From Chryseobacterium oryzae (GTDB taxonomy: Bacteria > Bacteroidota > Bacteroidia > Flavobacteriales > Weeksellaceae), in the NCBI RefSeq assembly GCF_022811665.1, contig NZ_CP094529.1:1364001-1428000 (forward strand): a stretch of DNA of 64,000 bases. Reading direction: 5' to 3'. The translations under genes and the position numbers were made by a program. Positions 28,407 to 36,403 of the stretch are shown piece after piece; the stretch's first letter is position 1; each line of letters begins with the position of its first letter. A model generated the notes under the pieces. The model was not told where the DNA came from. It did not search any database and saw only the letters and a list, made by a program, of their open reading frames with translations.

Positions 28407-29441
28407 TCAGATAACTTCTAAAAATTTCATAGTATCTACATTATCTGCATAAGTATTCAGCTGAGGGTTTTGTGCTTCTCCAAAGTAGATAGAATCTATT
28501 CCAAGTTCATCTTTTGCAACTACGCATTGAATATTTTCTTCGTTTTCTGAAAGAAAAGTTTTTACTTCATCAAGAGATGTATACCTGCTGAAATTAATGA
28601 CAGAAAGCGGACTGAATAATCCGTTATCTTCTTTAAGCATAACAAAATTATTATCCCAGAATTTATCCCCGTTTAACAGGTAAATTGCTCTATTATAATC
28701 ATAATTATTGGCGTATTTATGATGATTAATAATGTCCTGAAATGCTATAAAACTCTCGAAAAGCCTGTCGATTACAAAATCTTCAGGAATAAAAATTCTT
28801 GTAACATTTCTACATCCCAGACCAAAGTACTGAAAAATATCTTTTGCAAGAAGAGCGAGTTCTTCCGGGGTTTCATCTCCCTTCAAAACGGAAACAGATG
28901 TTCTGTTTTTTCTGATGATATTTAAATGATTGTTGAAATAATATTCGAGATATCTTGCCGTATTGTTGCTTCCAGTGGCGATAACTGCATCAAAATTTTC
29001 TAATCTTTCAACATATTTGAAATTCATTTCCGAATCAGAAAATTCATTCCACATTTTCAACAGATAAGGAATCATTAATCGGTCTTTAGAAGATAATTTA
29101 ATTAAAGGAATATGATTGCTTAAAATTACAGAAATCACATCATGAAATCCCACTAATGGGATATTTCCGGCAAGAATCAGTCCTACCCTTTTAGATGTTT
29201 TAGATTCGGAATATTCCTGAAGCCAAGAATTGATATTTTCTACGGTTAGTAATTCCGACCATTGTTTTAAAGCATCTTTTTGATTCTCAATGGTAAACCA
29301 AGGGTTTTCAATTTCAGATTTCTTTAATATCTGTTCAAATTCGGCTTCATTTTCATTAAAATCGATAGATTCTTTTACCAAAAAGTCTTTAATGTACTGC
29401 CCTAACCTGCTGAGTCCTAAAACTCTTTTTTCGTTATTCAT
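28407..29441 (-). CDS. Acyl-CoA reductase (LuxC-like)
   Basis: A 344-aa protein of the LuxC/aldehyde-dehydrogenase superfamily reducing acyl-CoA to aldehyde. Motifs: GLILAGNIPLVGFHDVI near residue 87, DAVIATGSNNTARYLEYYF, and the catalytic Cys region GLGCRNVTRIFIP near residue 208. It is divergent from a ferredoxin gene with 59 bp between the starts, an arrangement recurring in Flavobacteriia. It may supply aldehyde for an unknown pathway; no luciferase genes are present. Confidence 0.88.
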   Translation of the reverse strand: MNNEKRVLGLSRLGQYIKDFLVKESIDFNENEAEFEQILKKSEIENPWFTIENQKDALKQWSELLTVENINSWLQEYSESKTSKRVGLILAGNIPLVGFHDVISVILSNHIPLIKLSSKDRLMIPYLLKMWNEFSDSEMNFKYVERLENFDAVIATGSNNTARYLEYYFNNHLNIIRKNRTSVSVLKGDETPEELALLAKDIFQYFGLGCRNVTRIFIPEDFVIDRLFESFIAFQDIINHHKYANNYDYNRAIYLLNGDKFWDNNFVMLKEDNGLFSPLSVINFSRYTSLDEVKTFLSENEENIQCVVAKDELGIDSIYFGEAQNPQLNTYADNVDTMKFLEVI

Positions 29442-29469
29442 AATTGCTGTAAAATTGGGGAATATTTTG

Positions 29470-29477
29470 TAATTTTG
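29470..29477 (+). promoter_or_regulatory. Candidate -7 box for ferredoxin gene
   Basis: TAATTTTG fits TAnnTTTG, 23 bp before the ferredoxin ATG. A TTG lies 23 bases upstream, a longer spacing than ideal. The divergent minus strand has a competing TAAATTTG at 29487-29480. Confidence 0.45.
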
Positions 29478-29500
29478 TGCAAATTTAAAAAAAATTAGCG

Positions 29501-29851
29501 ATGGCTATTAAAATAACTGATGAATGCATTAACTGCGGAGCTTGTGAACCAGAATGTCCTAATAATGCAATTTATGAAGGAGCTGTAGATTGGAAAGCTT
29601 CAGAAGGAACAGAACTATCGGGAATGGTTACCCTTACTTCTGGTCTTACAGTGGATGCAAATGCGCCGCAAGAACCCGTAAGTGATGATGTTTACTTTAT
29701 TGTTACAGACAAATGTACAGAATGTAAAGGCTTTCACGAGGAGCCACAGTGTGCTGCGGTATGTCCTGTAGATTGCTGTGTTCCAGATGAGGATCATGTA
29801 GAATCAGAAGAAGCGTTACTGAATAAAAAAGCATTTTTACACGGTGAATAA
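29501..29851 (+). CDS. 4Fe-4S dicluster ferredoxin
   Basis: A 116-aa ferredoxin with two cluster motifs: CINCGACEPECPNNAI near residues 10-25, and CTECKGFHEEPQCAAVCPVDCC near residues 72-93 (longer spacer in the second, as in Alvin-type ferredoxins). A loop of about 45 residues separates them. It is a soluble electron carrier; the neighbouring acyl-CoA reductase and serC do not obviously use it. Followed by a terminator. Confidence 0.93.
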   Translation: MAIKITDECINCGACEPECPNNAIYEGAVDWKASEGTELSGMVTLTSGLTVDANAPQEPVSDDVYFIVTDKCTECKGFHEEPQCAAVCPVDCCVPDEDHVESEEALLNKKAFLHGE

Positions 29852-29857
29852 GAACTT

Positions 29858-29885
29858 CCGTCTCATCCAGTATGAGGCGGTTTTT
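29858..29885 (+). terminator. Terminator of ferredoxin gene
   Basis: Stem CCGTCTCAT / ATGAGGCGG (one G-T pair) with a 5-base loop and a T5 tail, right after the ferredoxin stop. Confidence 0.8.
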
Positions 29886-29937
29886 AATTTTTTAAACAAA
29901 TCTCTAATAATATTTAATAAAAGTAAAAACAGAAGAA

Positions 29938-31002
29938 ATGAGTAAAAAACATAATTTCAGTGCAGGACCTTGCATTTTACCGCAGGAAGTTTTCGAAAAA
30001 TCTGCAGCAGCAATTCTGGATTTCAATGGTATTGGTTTATCTATTTTGGAAATCTCCCACAGAAGTAAGGATTTTGTTCCGGTAATGGATGAAGCACGCG
30101 CAATCGTAAAAAGATTAATGAACCTTGGAGATGATTACGAAGTTTTATATTTAGGCGGAGGTGCAAGTCTTCAGTTTGCCATGGTTCCTTATAACTTGAT
30201 GAAAGTTGGAGGAAAAGCAGCCTATCTAGACACAGGAACTTGGGCTGCAGGTGCTATAAAAGAAGCTAAAAAAGTAGGAAGTGTAGATATTGTTGGTTCT
30301 TCAAAAGAAGAAAACTATTCGTTTATTCCTAAAGATTATAAAGTAGGTGCAGAATACGATTATTTTCACTGCACATCAAACAATACCATTTACGGTACTC
30401 AGATGAAAAGCTTTCCAGAGGTAGATACACTTATGGTTTGTGATATGAGTTCGGATATTTTCTCAAGACAGTTAGATTTTTCTAAATTCGATTTAATCTA
30501 CGCTGGAGCTCAGAAAAATATGGGACCTGCAGGAGTAACTCTGGTGGTAATTAAGAAAGAAATTCTTGAAAAAACAGGCAGAGAAAATATACCTTCGTAC
30601 TTCGATTATGCTCAGCACATCAATAAAGAATCTATGTTGAATACTCCACCTGTATTCCCTGTTTATGCATCACTTCTCACTTTGCAACATTTAGAAAACA
30701 ATGGCGGAATTGCCGCTGCTGAAGCAAGAAATGAAGCAAAAGCTAAATTATTATACGATGAAATAGATTCTAACCCATTATTTGAAACTTTCTGCGTAAA
30801 AGAAGACCGTTCTTTAATGAATGTTTCTTTTAAGCTGGTAGACGAAACCAAAAAAGAAGAGTTTGATGCAGCATGGAAAGCGGCAGGAATTAATGGTTTG
30901 AACGGTCATAGAAGTTTAGGCGGTTACAGAGCAAGTATGTACAATGCTTTGCCTATAGAAAGTGTTCAGGTTCTGGTAGATGTAATGAAATCGCTGAAGT
31001 AA
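29938..31002 (+). CDS. serC: Phosphoserine aminotransferase
   Basis: A 354-aa class V aminotransferase making 3-phosphoserine from 3-phosphohydroxypyruvate and glutamate. It begins KHNFSAGPCILPQEVFE, has VLYLGGGASLQFAMVPYNL, and the PLP lysine in IYAGAQKNMGPAGVTLV near residue 197; C-terminal GLNGHRSLGGYRAS. It heads a run serC-serA-DUF1015 in one direction, the serine branch from glycolysis. Confidence 0.97.
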   Translation: MSKKHNFSAGPCILPQEVFEKSAAAILDFNGIGLSILEISHRSKDFVPVMDEARAIVKRLMNLGDDYEVLYLGGGASLQFAMVPYNLMKVGGKAAYLDTGTWAAGAIKEAKKVGSVDIVGSSKEENYSFIPKDYKVGAEYDYFHCTSNNTIYGTQMKSFPEVDTLMVCDMSSDIFSRQLDFSKFDLIYAGAQKNMGPAGVTLVVIKKEILEKTGRENIPSYFDYAQHINKESMLNTPPVFPVYASLLTLQHLENNGGIAAAEARNEAKAKLLYDEIDSNPLFETFCVKEDRSLMNVSFKLVDETKKEEFDAAWKAAGINGLNGHRSLGGYRASMYNALPIESVQVLVDVMKSLK

Positions 31003-31125
31003 TTTCTTCGTAAAATCTTCGTCAATTATAAGATTATTTTCATTACAATAAATTTTCTTAATTTGCGACTCAGTTAAGAAAGAACAGATTACCAGATTAA
31101 AAAATCTTTAAATCAATTATAAGTA

Positions 31126-32085
31126 ATGAAAGTTTTAGCTAACGATGGAATTTCCAAAGCTGGAGAAATTGCTTTAAAAGAAGCAGGAATTGAAGTATTA
31201 GACAATAGAGTTGCTCAAGATCATGTCATTAGTTTTATCAACGAGAACAATGTAGATGTTCTTTTGGTGAGAAGTGCCACAAAAGTGAGAAAAAACCTTA
31301 TTGATGCCTGTCCTGGACTAAAAATAGTTGGAAGAGGCGGAATTGGGATGGATAACATTGATGTGGAATATGCAATTGAAAAAGGGTTATATGTTATTAA
31401 TACTCCAACTGCCTCATCTAAATCTGTTGCAGAATTGGTTTTCGCCCATTTTTTCTCGTTGGCTAGATTTTTACACGAATCCAACAGATTAATGCCATTG
31501 GAGGGAGAAACTCACTTCAATGCCATGAAAAAAACTTTCAGTAAAGCGTATGAATTATCCGGTAAAACCTTGGGAGTTATAGGCTTTGGAAGTATCGGAC
31601 AAGAAGTGGTAAAAATGGGGATTTCTTTGGGAATGAAAGTAAAAGTTCTTACCCGAAAACCTAAGACAGAAACCCTTAGTTTAGATTTTTTTGATGGTCA
31701 AAAACTTAATTTTGAAGTCACTTCTACCAATAATACAGACGAGTTCTTAAAAGAAGTAGATTTCATCAGTATCAACACCCCAAAAACTACAGAATATATC
31801 ATTGATACTCCGCAGTTTGAAAAAATGAAAGATGGAGTTTTCATTGTAAATACTGCAAGAGGTGGCGTAATAAACGAAGTAACTTTATTAGATTTTATAG
31901 AATCCGGAAAAGTGGCAGGAGCAGCTTTAGATGTTTTCGAAAATGAACCGGCCCCCGAACTTATTTTACTGATGAATCCGAACCTGTCTCTTACCCCCCA
32001 TCTTGGTGGAAATACCGTAGATGCGCAAGAAAAAATCGGTGTAGAGCTTGCCAAACAAATTATTGAAATTAAAAAGAAACTATAA
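31126..32085 (+). CDS. serA: D-3-phosphoglycerate dehydrogenase (short form)
   Basis: A 319-aa NAD-dependent D-hydroxyacid dehydrogenase. Rossmann motif GVIGFGSIGQEV near residue 150, catalytic Arg in NTARGGVINE, and catalytic His in LTPHLGGNT near the end. It lacks the C-terminal ACT regulatory domain of longer SerA, so serine feedback through ACT is not expected. With serC it catalyses the first two steps of serine synthesis. Confidence 0.93.
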   Translation: MKVLANDGISKAGEIALKEAGIEVLDNRVAQDHVISFINENNVDVLLVRSATKVRKNLIDACPGLKIVGRGGIGMDNIDVEYAIEKGLYVINTPTASSKSVAELVFAHFFSLARFLHESNRLMPLEGETHFNAMKKTFSKAYELSGKTLGVIGFGSIGQEVVKMGISLGMKVKVLTRKPKTETLSLDFFDGQKLNFEVTSTNNTDEFLKEVDFISINTPKTTEYIIDTPQFEKMKDGVFIVNTARGGVINEVTLLDFIESGKVAGAALDVFENEPAPELILLMNPNLSLTPHLGGNTVDAQEKIGVELAKQIIEIKKKL

Positions 32086-32092
32086 TATATAT

Positions 32093-33337
32093 ATGCCTGT
32101 TTTTAAACCTTTCCGTGGAATTAGACCTCATAAAGATCATGAAGCTACATTTCCTACACATCCTTTGGATAATTTTACACAGAGCGAAATTGCAGAAAAA
32201 GCGCAAGTAGAAAAAACTTACATCAACATGATTAAACCTTATGTTGTAAGTAAATCTAAGGATATTGACCGGAATTTAAGGAAAATACGTTCCACTTTTG
32301 AGGAACTTATGGAAGAAAATGTTCTTATTCAGGATAATTCTGCTTATTATCTTTACGAACAAATTTATCCTAACAAACAGGTATTCAGAGGGCTTTTAGG
32401 TTTAGCAAGCATTGAAGATTTCTGGGACGGAAAAATAAAAAGACACGAGAGTACGATTCCTCAGAAAAAGGAAAAACTGGCTCATTATCTGGAGAAAGTT
32501 AATCTTCAGGCAGAACCTGTTTTGCTTACGTATCCATCCAATTCTAAGATAGAATTACTGATGAATCATGAAGAGAAAAATGTTCCAATTTTTAATCATA
32601 CGGACACCATAGGAATCAGACATAAAATATGGAGAATAGATAATCGTCTAAAACTTCAACAGTTTAAGGAAGTTATCGATCAAATAGATTCATTTTATAT
32701 TGCAGACGGTCATCACAGAATTGGCTCTACAGCACTCAACGCAAAACGTCTGAAAGACAAGAATAAGAGACATAACGGTACAGAAGCTTACAATTTTGTA
32801 TATAGTTTCATTGTTTCTAACCAATCTATTAAAATTCATGATTATAACAGAATTGTAAAAAGTATTGGTGACCTTTCTACTCAGGATTTTTTAGAAAAAA
32901 TTGAAAAATATTTTTTAATTCACGAAAAAGGAGAAACACCATACTACCCTTCTCAAAAGTTTCATATTTCGATGTATTTGGATGGAAAATTCTATTCTCT
33001 TCACGTAAAGCATGATCTTCGTTCACAAGAAATGTCGTTAGATAATTTAGATCATCATATCTTAGATAAATATATTATCAATGAAATTTTGAATATTGAA
33101 GATTCTGATAGTTCCGATGAAATTATATACATCAAAGGAACTTCAAACATTGAAGGAATTAATATTTTAAAAGAAAAAATAGACAATGGCGAAGGTAAAG
33201 TAGGATTTGGTATTTATCCCGTGAGCTTTAACGACATGATAAAAATTTCTGATCTTAAGCTAAGAATGCCTCCAAAATGTACATTTATAGAGCCTAAATT
33301 GGTAACTGCCTTATTAATGTACGATATGAAACAATAA
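32093..33337 (+). CDS. DUF1015 family protein
   Basis: A 414-aa cytoplasmic protein starting MPVFKPFRGIRPHKDHEATF, 7 bp after serA, with the family signatures IADGHHRIGSTAL and YNFVYSFIVSN. The frame is open further upstream into serA, but the chosen ATG gives the conserved FKPFRGIRP start. DUF1015 proteins often sit with serC/serA in Bacteroidetes; they resemble serine-kinase-type (SbnI/SerK-like) proteins, so a role in serine metabolism is an inference. Confidence 0.9.
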   Translation: MPVFKPFRGIRPHKDHEATFPTHPLDNFTQSEIAEKAQVEKTYINMIKPYVVSKSKDIDRNLRKIRSTFEELMEENVLIQDNSAYYLYEQIYPNKQVFRGLLGLASIEDFWDGKIKRHESTIPQKKEKLAHYLEKVNLQAEPVLLTYPSNSKIELLMNHEEKNVPIFNHTDTIGIRHKIWRIDNRLKLQQFKEVIDQIDSFYIADGHHRIGSTALNAKRLKDKNKRHNGTEAYNFVYSFIVSNQSIKIHDYNRIVKSIGDLSTQDFLEKIEKYFLIHEKGETPYYPSQKFHISMYLDGKFYSLHVKHDLRSQEMSLDNLDHHILDKYIINEILNIEDSDSSDEIIYIKGTSNIEGINILKEKIDNGEGKVGFGIYPVSFNDMIKISDLKLRMPPKCTFIEPKLVTALLMYDMKQ

Positions 33338-33390
33338 CTATCTGTTTTTTTCTTTATTTTTATGCTCCGAAAAGAAAACGGTCAGTAAAA

Positions 33391-34788
33391 ATGAAAAAGA
33401 TTCTACTCATCATACTTCCACTCTTTTTGAGTGGATTTTTATTTTCGCAGAAATTAACTGTACGAAAACTAAAACCTGTTCCCAAATTCAATTATTCTGA
33501 AGAGTTTAAGAAGATTTCAGACGAAATTTTCCTTCACGGAACAGCATATAGTAATTTAGGCGAACTTACGAAAGGTATCGGAGCAAGATTCAGTGCCACT
33601 CCGGGATATGCAGCCGCAACGGAATGGGCAGAAAATAAACTGAAAGAAGCCGGTGCGGAAAATGTTTGGAAACAGGAAGTAAAAGTTCCGGTCTGGGTTC
33701 GTGGGAAAGAATCTCTACACATAAAAACCTCAAGTGGTGATTGGAAAAATATCCGAATGTTATCTTTTGGAAATTCTGAAGGAACAAAAGGGAAAGATCT
33801 TATTGCAGATATACTTTTGGTGAATGATATTCAGGAGCTTGTAAATCTCACAACGGCTCAGGTAAAGGATAAAATTATTTTTGTAAATTATGTTATAGAT
33901 CCCACCATCATCAATACAACAAATTCTTATCTGATTGCAGCAAAATCTAAACTACTTTCTGCATCGGTTATTGGAAAAAAAGGAGCTAAAGCATTAATAA
34001 TTCGCTCTCTAACCACAGCGTCAGATGATGTTCCGCATGCAAAAATGATTTATTACGAGCCAGACGATAAAGTTAGAATTCCTGCAATGACCATTGGAGT
34101 AAAATCTGCAGATGAATTGGAAAAGCTTTTAAAAACTCAAACAGTTAAGGCGAAGATTAATATGGCTGCAGAATCAAGAGGAGAAGCCATTAATTATAAT
34201 GTAATTGGTGAAATTCCTGGTAAAAAAGACAATAAAATTATCCTTGTTGGAGCACAACTCGATTCTTGGGATTTCGCCGAAGGAGCCCATGATGATGGTG
34301 CAGGAGTAGCCCAGTGTATTGAAGTTTTGCGTACTTATAAAGCTTTGGGATATACTAATAATCATACTCTTAGAGTTATTCTTTATGCCAATAGCGAAAA
34401 TGGAGGTCGTGGTAGAGATACTTACGAAAATCAATCAAGAAAAAAGGATGAAAAGCATATTTTTGCGTTAGGCACAGATGCCGGTGGCTACTCCCCTCGC
34501 GGATTTTCTTTAGATATGCCACCACAACGCCGAAAACTTATATTTGAATGGAAAAATTATTTTCTTCCTTATGGCATTTACGATTTTGAACAAACCGATG
34601 CCATTCAGGATATTGCTCCTTTAAAAAAACTCAGTATTCCTCTTGCAGAGTTAATTGTGGATACTCAAAGATATTTCGATTATCATCATTCTGAAAAAGA
34701 CACATTCGATAAAGTTAGCAAAAGAGAATTGCTTTTAGGAGCTGTGGTGATGACTCAAATGGTTTTTATGATTGATAAAAATTGGTAG
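33391..34788 (+). CDS. M28-like peptidase homolog with PA domain, predicted inactive
   Basis: A 465-aa exported protein (signal peptide MKKILLIILPLFLSGFLFSQ) with a PA-type insert (about residues 125-260) and an M28 fold. The zinc-binding and catalytic positions are altered: the usual HxD motif reads AQLDSWD (Gln289 for His), and the usual NEENG reads NSENGG (Ser335 for the catalytic Glu; Glu336 kept). GAHDDGAG (Asp301/302), TDAGG (Asp363) and DYHHS (His432/433) remain. Loss of the general base and one ligand suggests a pseudo-peptidase. A catalytically intact M28 lipoprotein is encoded at 47946-48983. Confidence 0.88.
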   Translation: MKKILLIILPLFLSGFLFSQKLTVRKLKPVPKFNYSEEFKKISDEIFLHGTAYSNLGELTKGIGARFSATPGYAAATEWAENKLKEAGAENVWKQEVKVPVWVRGKESLHIKTSSGDWKNIRMLSFGNSEGTKGKDLIADILLVNDIQELVNLTTAQVKDKIIFVNYVIDPTIINTTNSYLIAAKSKLLSASVIGKKGAKALIIRSLTTASDDVPHAKMIYYEPDDKVRIPAMTIGVKSADELEKLLKTQTVKAKINMAAESRGEAINYNVIGEIPGKKDNKIILVGAQLDSWDFAEGAHDDGAGVAQCIEVLRTYKALGYTNNHTLRVILYANSENGGRGRDTYENQSRKKDEKHIFALGTDAGGYSPRGFSLDMPPQRRKLIFEWKNYFLPYGIYDFEQTDAIQDIAPLKKLSIPLAELIVDTQRYFDYHHSEKDTFDKVSKRELLLGAVVMTQMVFMIDKNW

Positions 34789-34811
34789 ATTTAAAATTTG
34801 TCATTTTTTGC

Positions 34812-34842
34812 TTGGTCAAAATAAAAAAACATTTTATATTTG
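34812..34842 (+). promoter_or_regulatory. Promoter of tRNA-Ser
   Basis: TTG (34812-34814), 20 bases, then TATATTTG (34835-34842), 32 bp before the tRNA. Fits the Bacteroidetes consensus. Confidence 0.75.
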
Positions 34843-34874
34843 CACCACTGAAAACGAGAAATCGTAGTAAGTAA

Positions 34875-34962
34875 GGAGAGTTGGCAGAGTGGTCGATTGC
34901 GGCAGTCTTGAAAACTGTTGACTGTAACAGGTCCGGGGGTTCGAATCCCTCACTCTCCGCCA
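34875..34962 (+). tRNA. tRNA-Ser (UGA anticodon)
   Basis: A class II tRNA: acceptor stem GGAGAGT pairs with ACTCTCC, anticodon loop CTTGAAA gives anticodon TGA (reads UCA), there is a long variable arm, and the T arm has GGTTCGAATCC. Discriminator G and CCA (34960-34962) are encoded. The start of the decayed mobile element directly downstream makes it a likely integration target. Confidence 0.97.
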
Positions 34963-34982
34963 GTTGGGAACCAAAATAAGCT

Positions 34983-35020
34983 AAAACGCTGTAAACATCA
35001 ATGTTTACAGCGTTTTTTGT
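34983..35020 (+). terminator. Terminator after tRNA-Ser
   Basis: A 16-base perfect stem AAAACGCTGTAAACAT / ATGTTTACAGCGTTTT with loop CA and a T6 tail. Confidence 0.8.
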
Positions 35021-35063
35021 TTTTCGGTAGTATCAAAGAAAAGCAAAAAAGACCATATTGAAA

Positions 35064-35108
35064 GTGACCTATTTAGTGACCTATCGTGAAAATATCAAAA
35101 TAGGTCAC
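35064..35108. repeat. GTGACCTAT repeats beside tRNA-Ser
   Basis: Two direct copies (35064-35074 gtgacctattt, 35076-35084 gtgacctat) and one inverted copy (aaataggtcac 35098-35108). The cluster resembles recombinase arm or core sites next to an integration target, but this is an inference from position. Confidence 0.4.
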
Positions 35109-35201
35109 TGAAATCTCTGGAAAACCCGACAAATAGGTAGTCTAACGATTGAAAATCTTGCAAAAAGTGGTAACAAAAAGTAAATTATTAAACAATTAAA
35201 G

Positions 35202-35360
35202 TTATCGCACAATGAACAAAACATTCAACCTGTTATTCTCCAACATTTTTTCGATGTCCTTATAATTGTAATATAATGTTCCATCAACACGAGTAAAAGA
35301 TAAGCTACCGTTAATACGTAGATTTTGTAATGTTCCGCTAGAAATTTTCAAAAGTTCCCT
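35202..35360 (-). pseudogene. Fragment of excisionase-type helix-turn-helix protein
   Basis: The frame encodes RELLKISSGTLQNLRING and DGTLYYNYKDIEKMLENNR, the DNA-binding half of the small HTH/excisionase-like proteins carried by Bacteroidetes conjugative and mobilizable elements. The usual N-terminal half is missing; the frame runs back instead into sequence belonging to the surface-protein remnant (SIPANAWGNKNAYLTAS). A deletion has therefore fused two unrelated remnants. Confidence 0.65.
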
Positions 35361-35380
35361 AGTGTATTGTTTTGATGCGG

Positions 35381-35816
35381 TTAAATATGCATTTTTGTTT
35401 CCCCATGCATTTGCCGGAATTGACAAGTTAGATGTTGATGAAATGTCTGCTGTACTGTATGGTCAGGTACTACAGTAATCACATATTCAACAGGTTGTTT
35501 TTCCTTTGAAAAATCCCTCGGCGAAATTTCATTAAAATAATATAATCCCGGTTCCAGAATATAAACAGCCTGCCCTGATAAGGTAGTCGGTCTAGTTGTC
35601 ACATAAGCAACAGCACCTCCTTTAGCAAGGGTATATGTTTTAGCAGTGAGTTGATTCCCTTTGGATTCGTTGGGGAATAATTCCGCCGTAGTAATTGACA
35701 TCATTTGGTTTTCCGACCACTTTAAAAGTAGCTTCAGACGTTTGGTTATTGATACCAACCCGTCCCTCGAGTGATATAGTTATTAACAGTAAAAATAAAT
35801 AAATGAATTTTCTCAT
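35381..35816 (-). pseudogene. Frameshifted exported surface-type protein remnant
   Basis: An ATG at 35816 opens a signal peptide (MRKFIYLFLLLITISLEG) and the typical start GRVGINNQTSEATFKVVGKP. It stops at 35640-35642. The next frame continues NQLTAKTYTLAKGGAVAYV and SGQAVYILEPGLYYFNE to 35381. This order (GVGINT.., ..GDQLxAKTYT.., ..YYYF) is familiar from Chryseobacterium surface-type proteins with a variable tail. At least one frameshift and loss of the C-terminus make it a pseudogene. Confidence 0.65.
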
Positions 35817-36341
35817 CGGTATTTTGATTAAGATTTCTGAGACAAAATTGAGTGATAAAACCTTCTAAAACAATAGCAATCAAAACGTTTGGTTCAAAAA
35901 CGATTAATCTGTACTTAGCTGAAAACGATGGGGATTAAAAAAGAAAGATTAAGTTGAATCCGTAATCTTATTTAAAATTTTGAGAATAATAAAAAAACAA
36001 GTTCCGCAGTTTTTTATCCCTTTTTTCAAAAAGGCAAGATCGTCATTGTAGTACAACTTGAAAAGTTTGTACGTACAATGACACATCTTGCTGTATTAGA
36101 TTTTACTGTATCAGATTTTTAGATTTGCAGAAGTTAAAAATGAATTCTGTTAGATTTGCGTTTAAGAGAAAAAAAGTAATATGAGTAAATTTTGAAAAGT
36201 ATACTCTTCAGGAATTATAATAGCACGTTTCTCATCAAGATCATGTCATTATAAGCATTTGAATAATTCACCCTGTCTCATTTTACACATCCTAAAAAAT
36301 AACCTAGTGCTATTTTATTCAGCTTAAGAACCAACGATATC
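35817..36341. other. Gene-free stretch with a long inverted repeat
   Basis: No ORF is credible here. The notable feature is a long imperfect palindrome at 36035-36090. The remainder is AT-rich with no recognised signal. Confidence 0.5.
36035..36090. repeat. 56-bp imperfect palindrome
   Basis: CAAGAT (36035) pairs with ATCTTG (36085-36090), then GTCATTGTA with TACAATGAC, then GTACAACTT with AGTTTGTAC around GAAA, with one bulge and two unpaired bases. It could be a terminator, an imperfect IS end pair or a structured RNA. No gene is attached to it. Confidence 0.5.
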
Positions 36342-36343
36342 TG

Positions 36344-36380
36344 AAAAAAAAAAAACCGCAAAGATTTTGTCTTTGCGGTT
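36344..36380 (-). terminator. Terminator of the T9SS cargo pair
   Basis: Stem AACCGCAAAGA / TCTTTGCGGTT, loop TTTTG, with an A run on the plus strand giving a U tract on the minus-strand transcript, 24 bp after the stop of the downstream copy. Confidence 0.8.
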
Positions 36381-36403
36381 TATAAATATTTATTCCGATA
36401 AAG

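Noticed and set aside
28407..29441. Bioluminescence locus
   Set aside because: The LuxC-like reductase has no luxA/B/D/E neighbours; its place beside ferredoxin and serC is the usual Flavobacterial setting.
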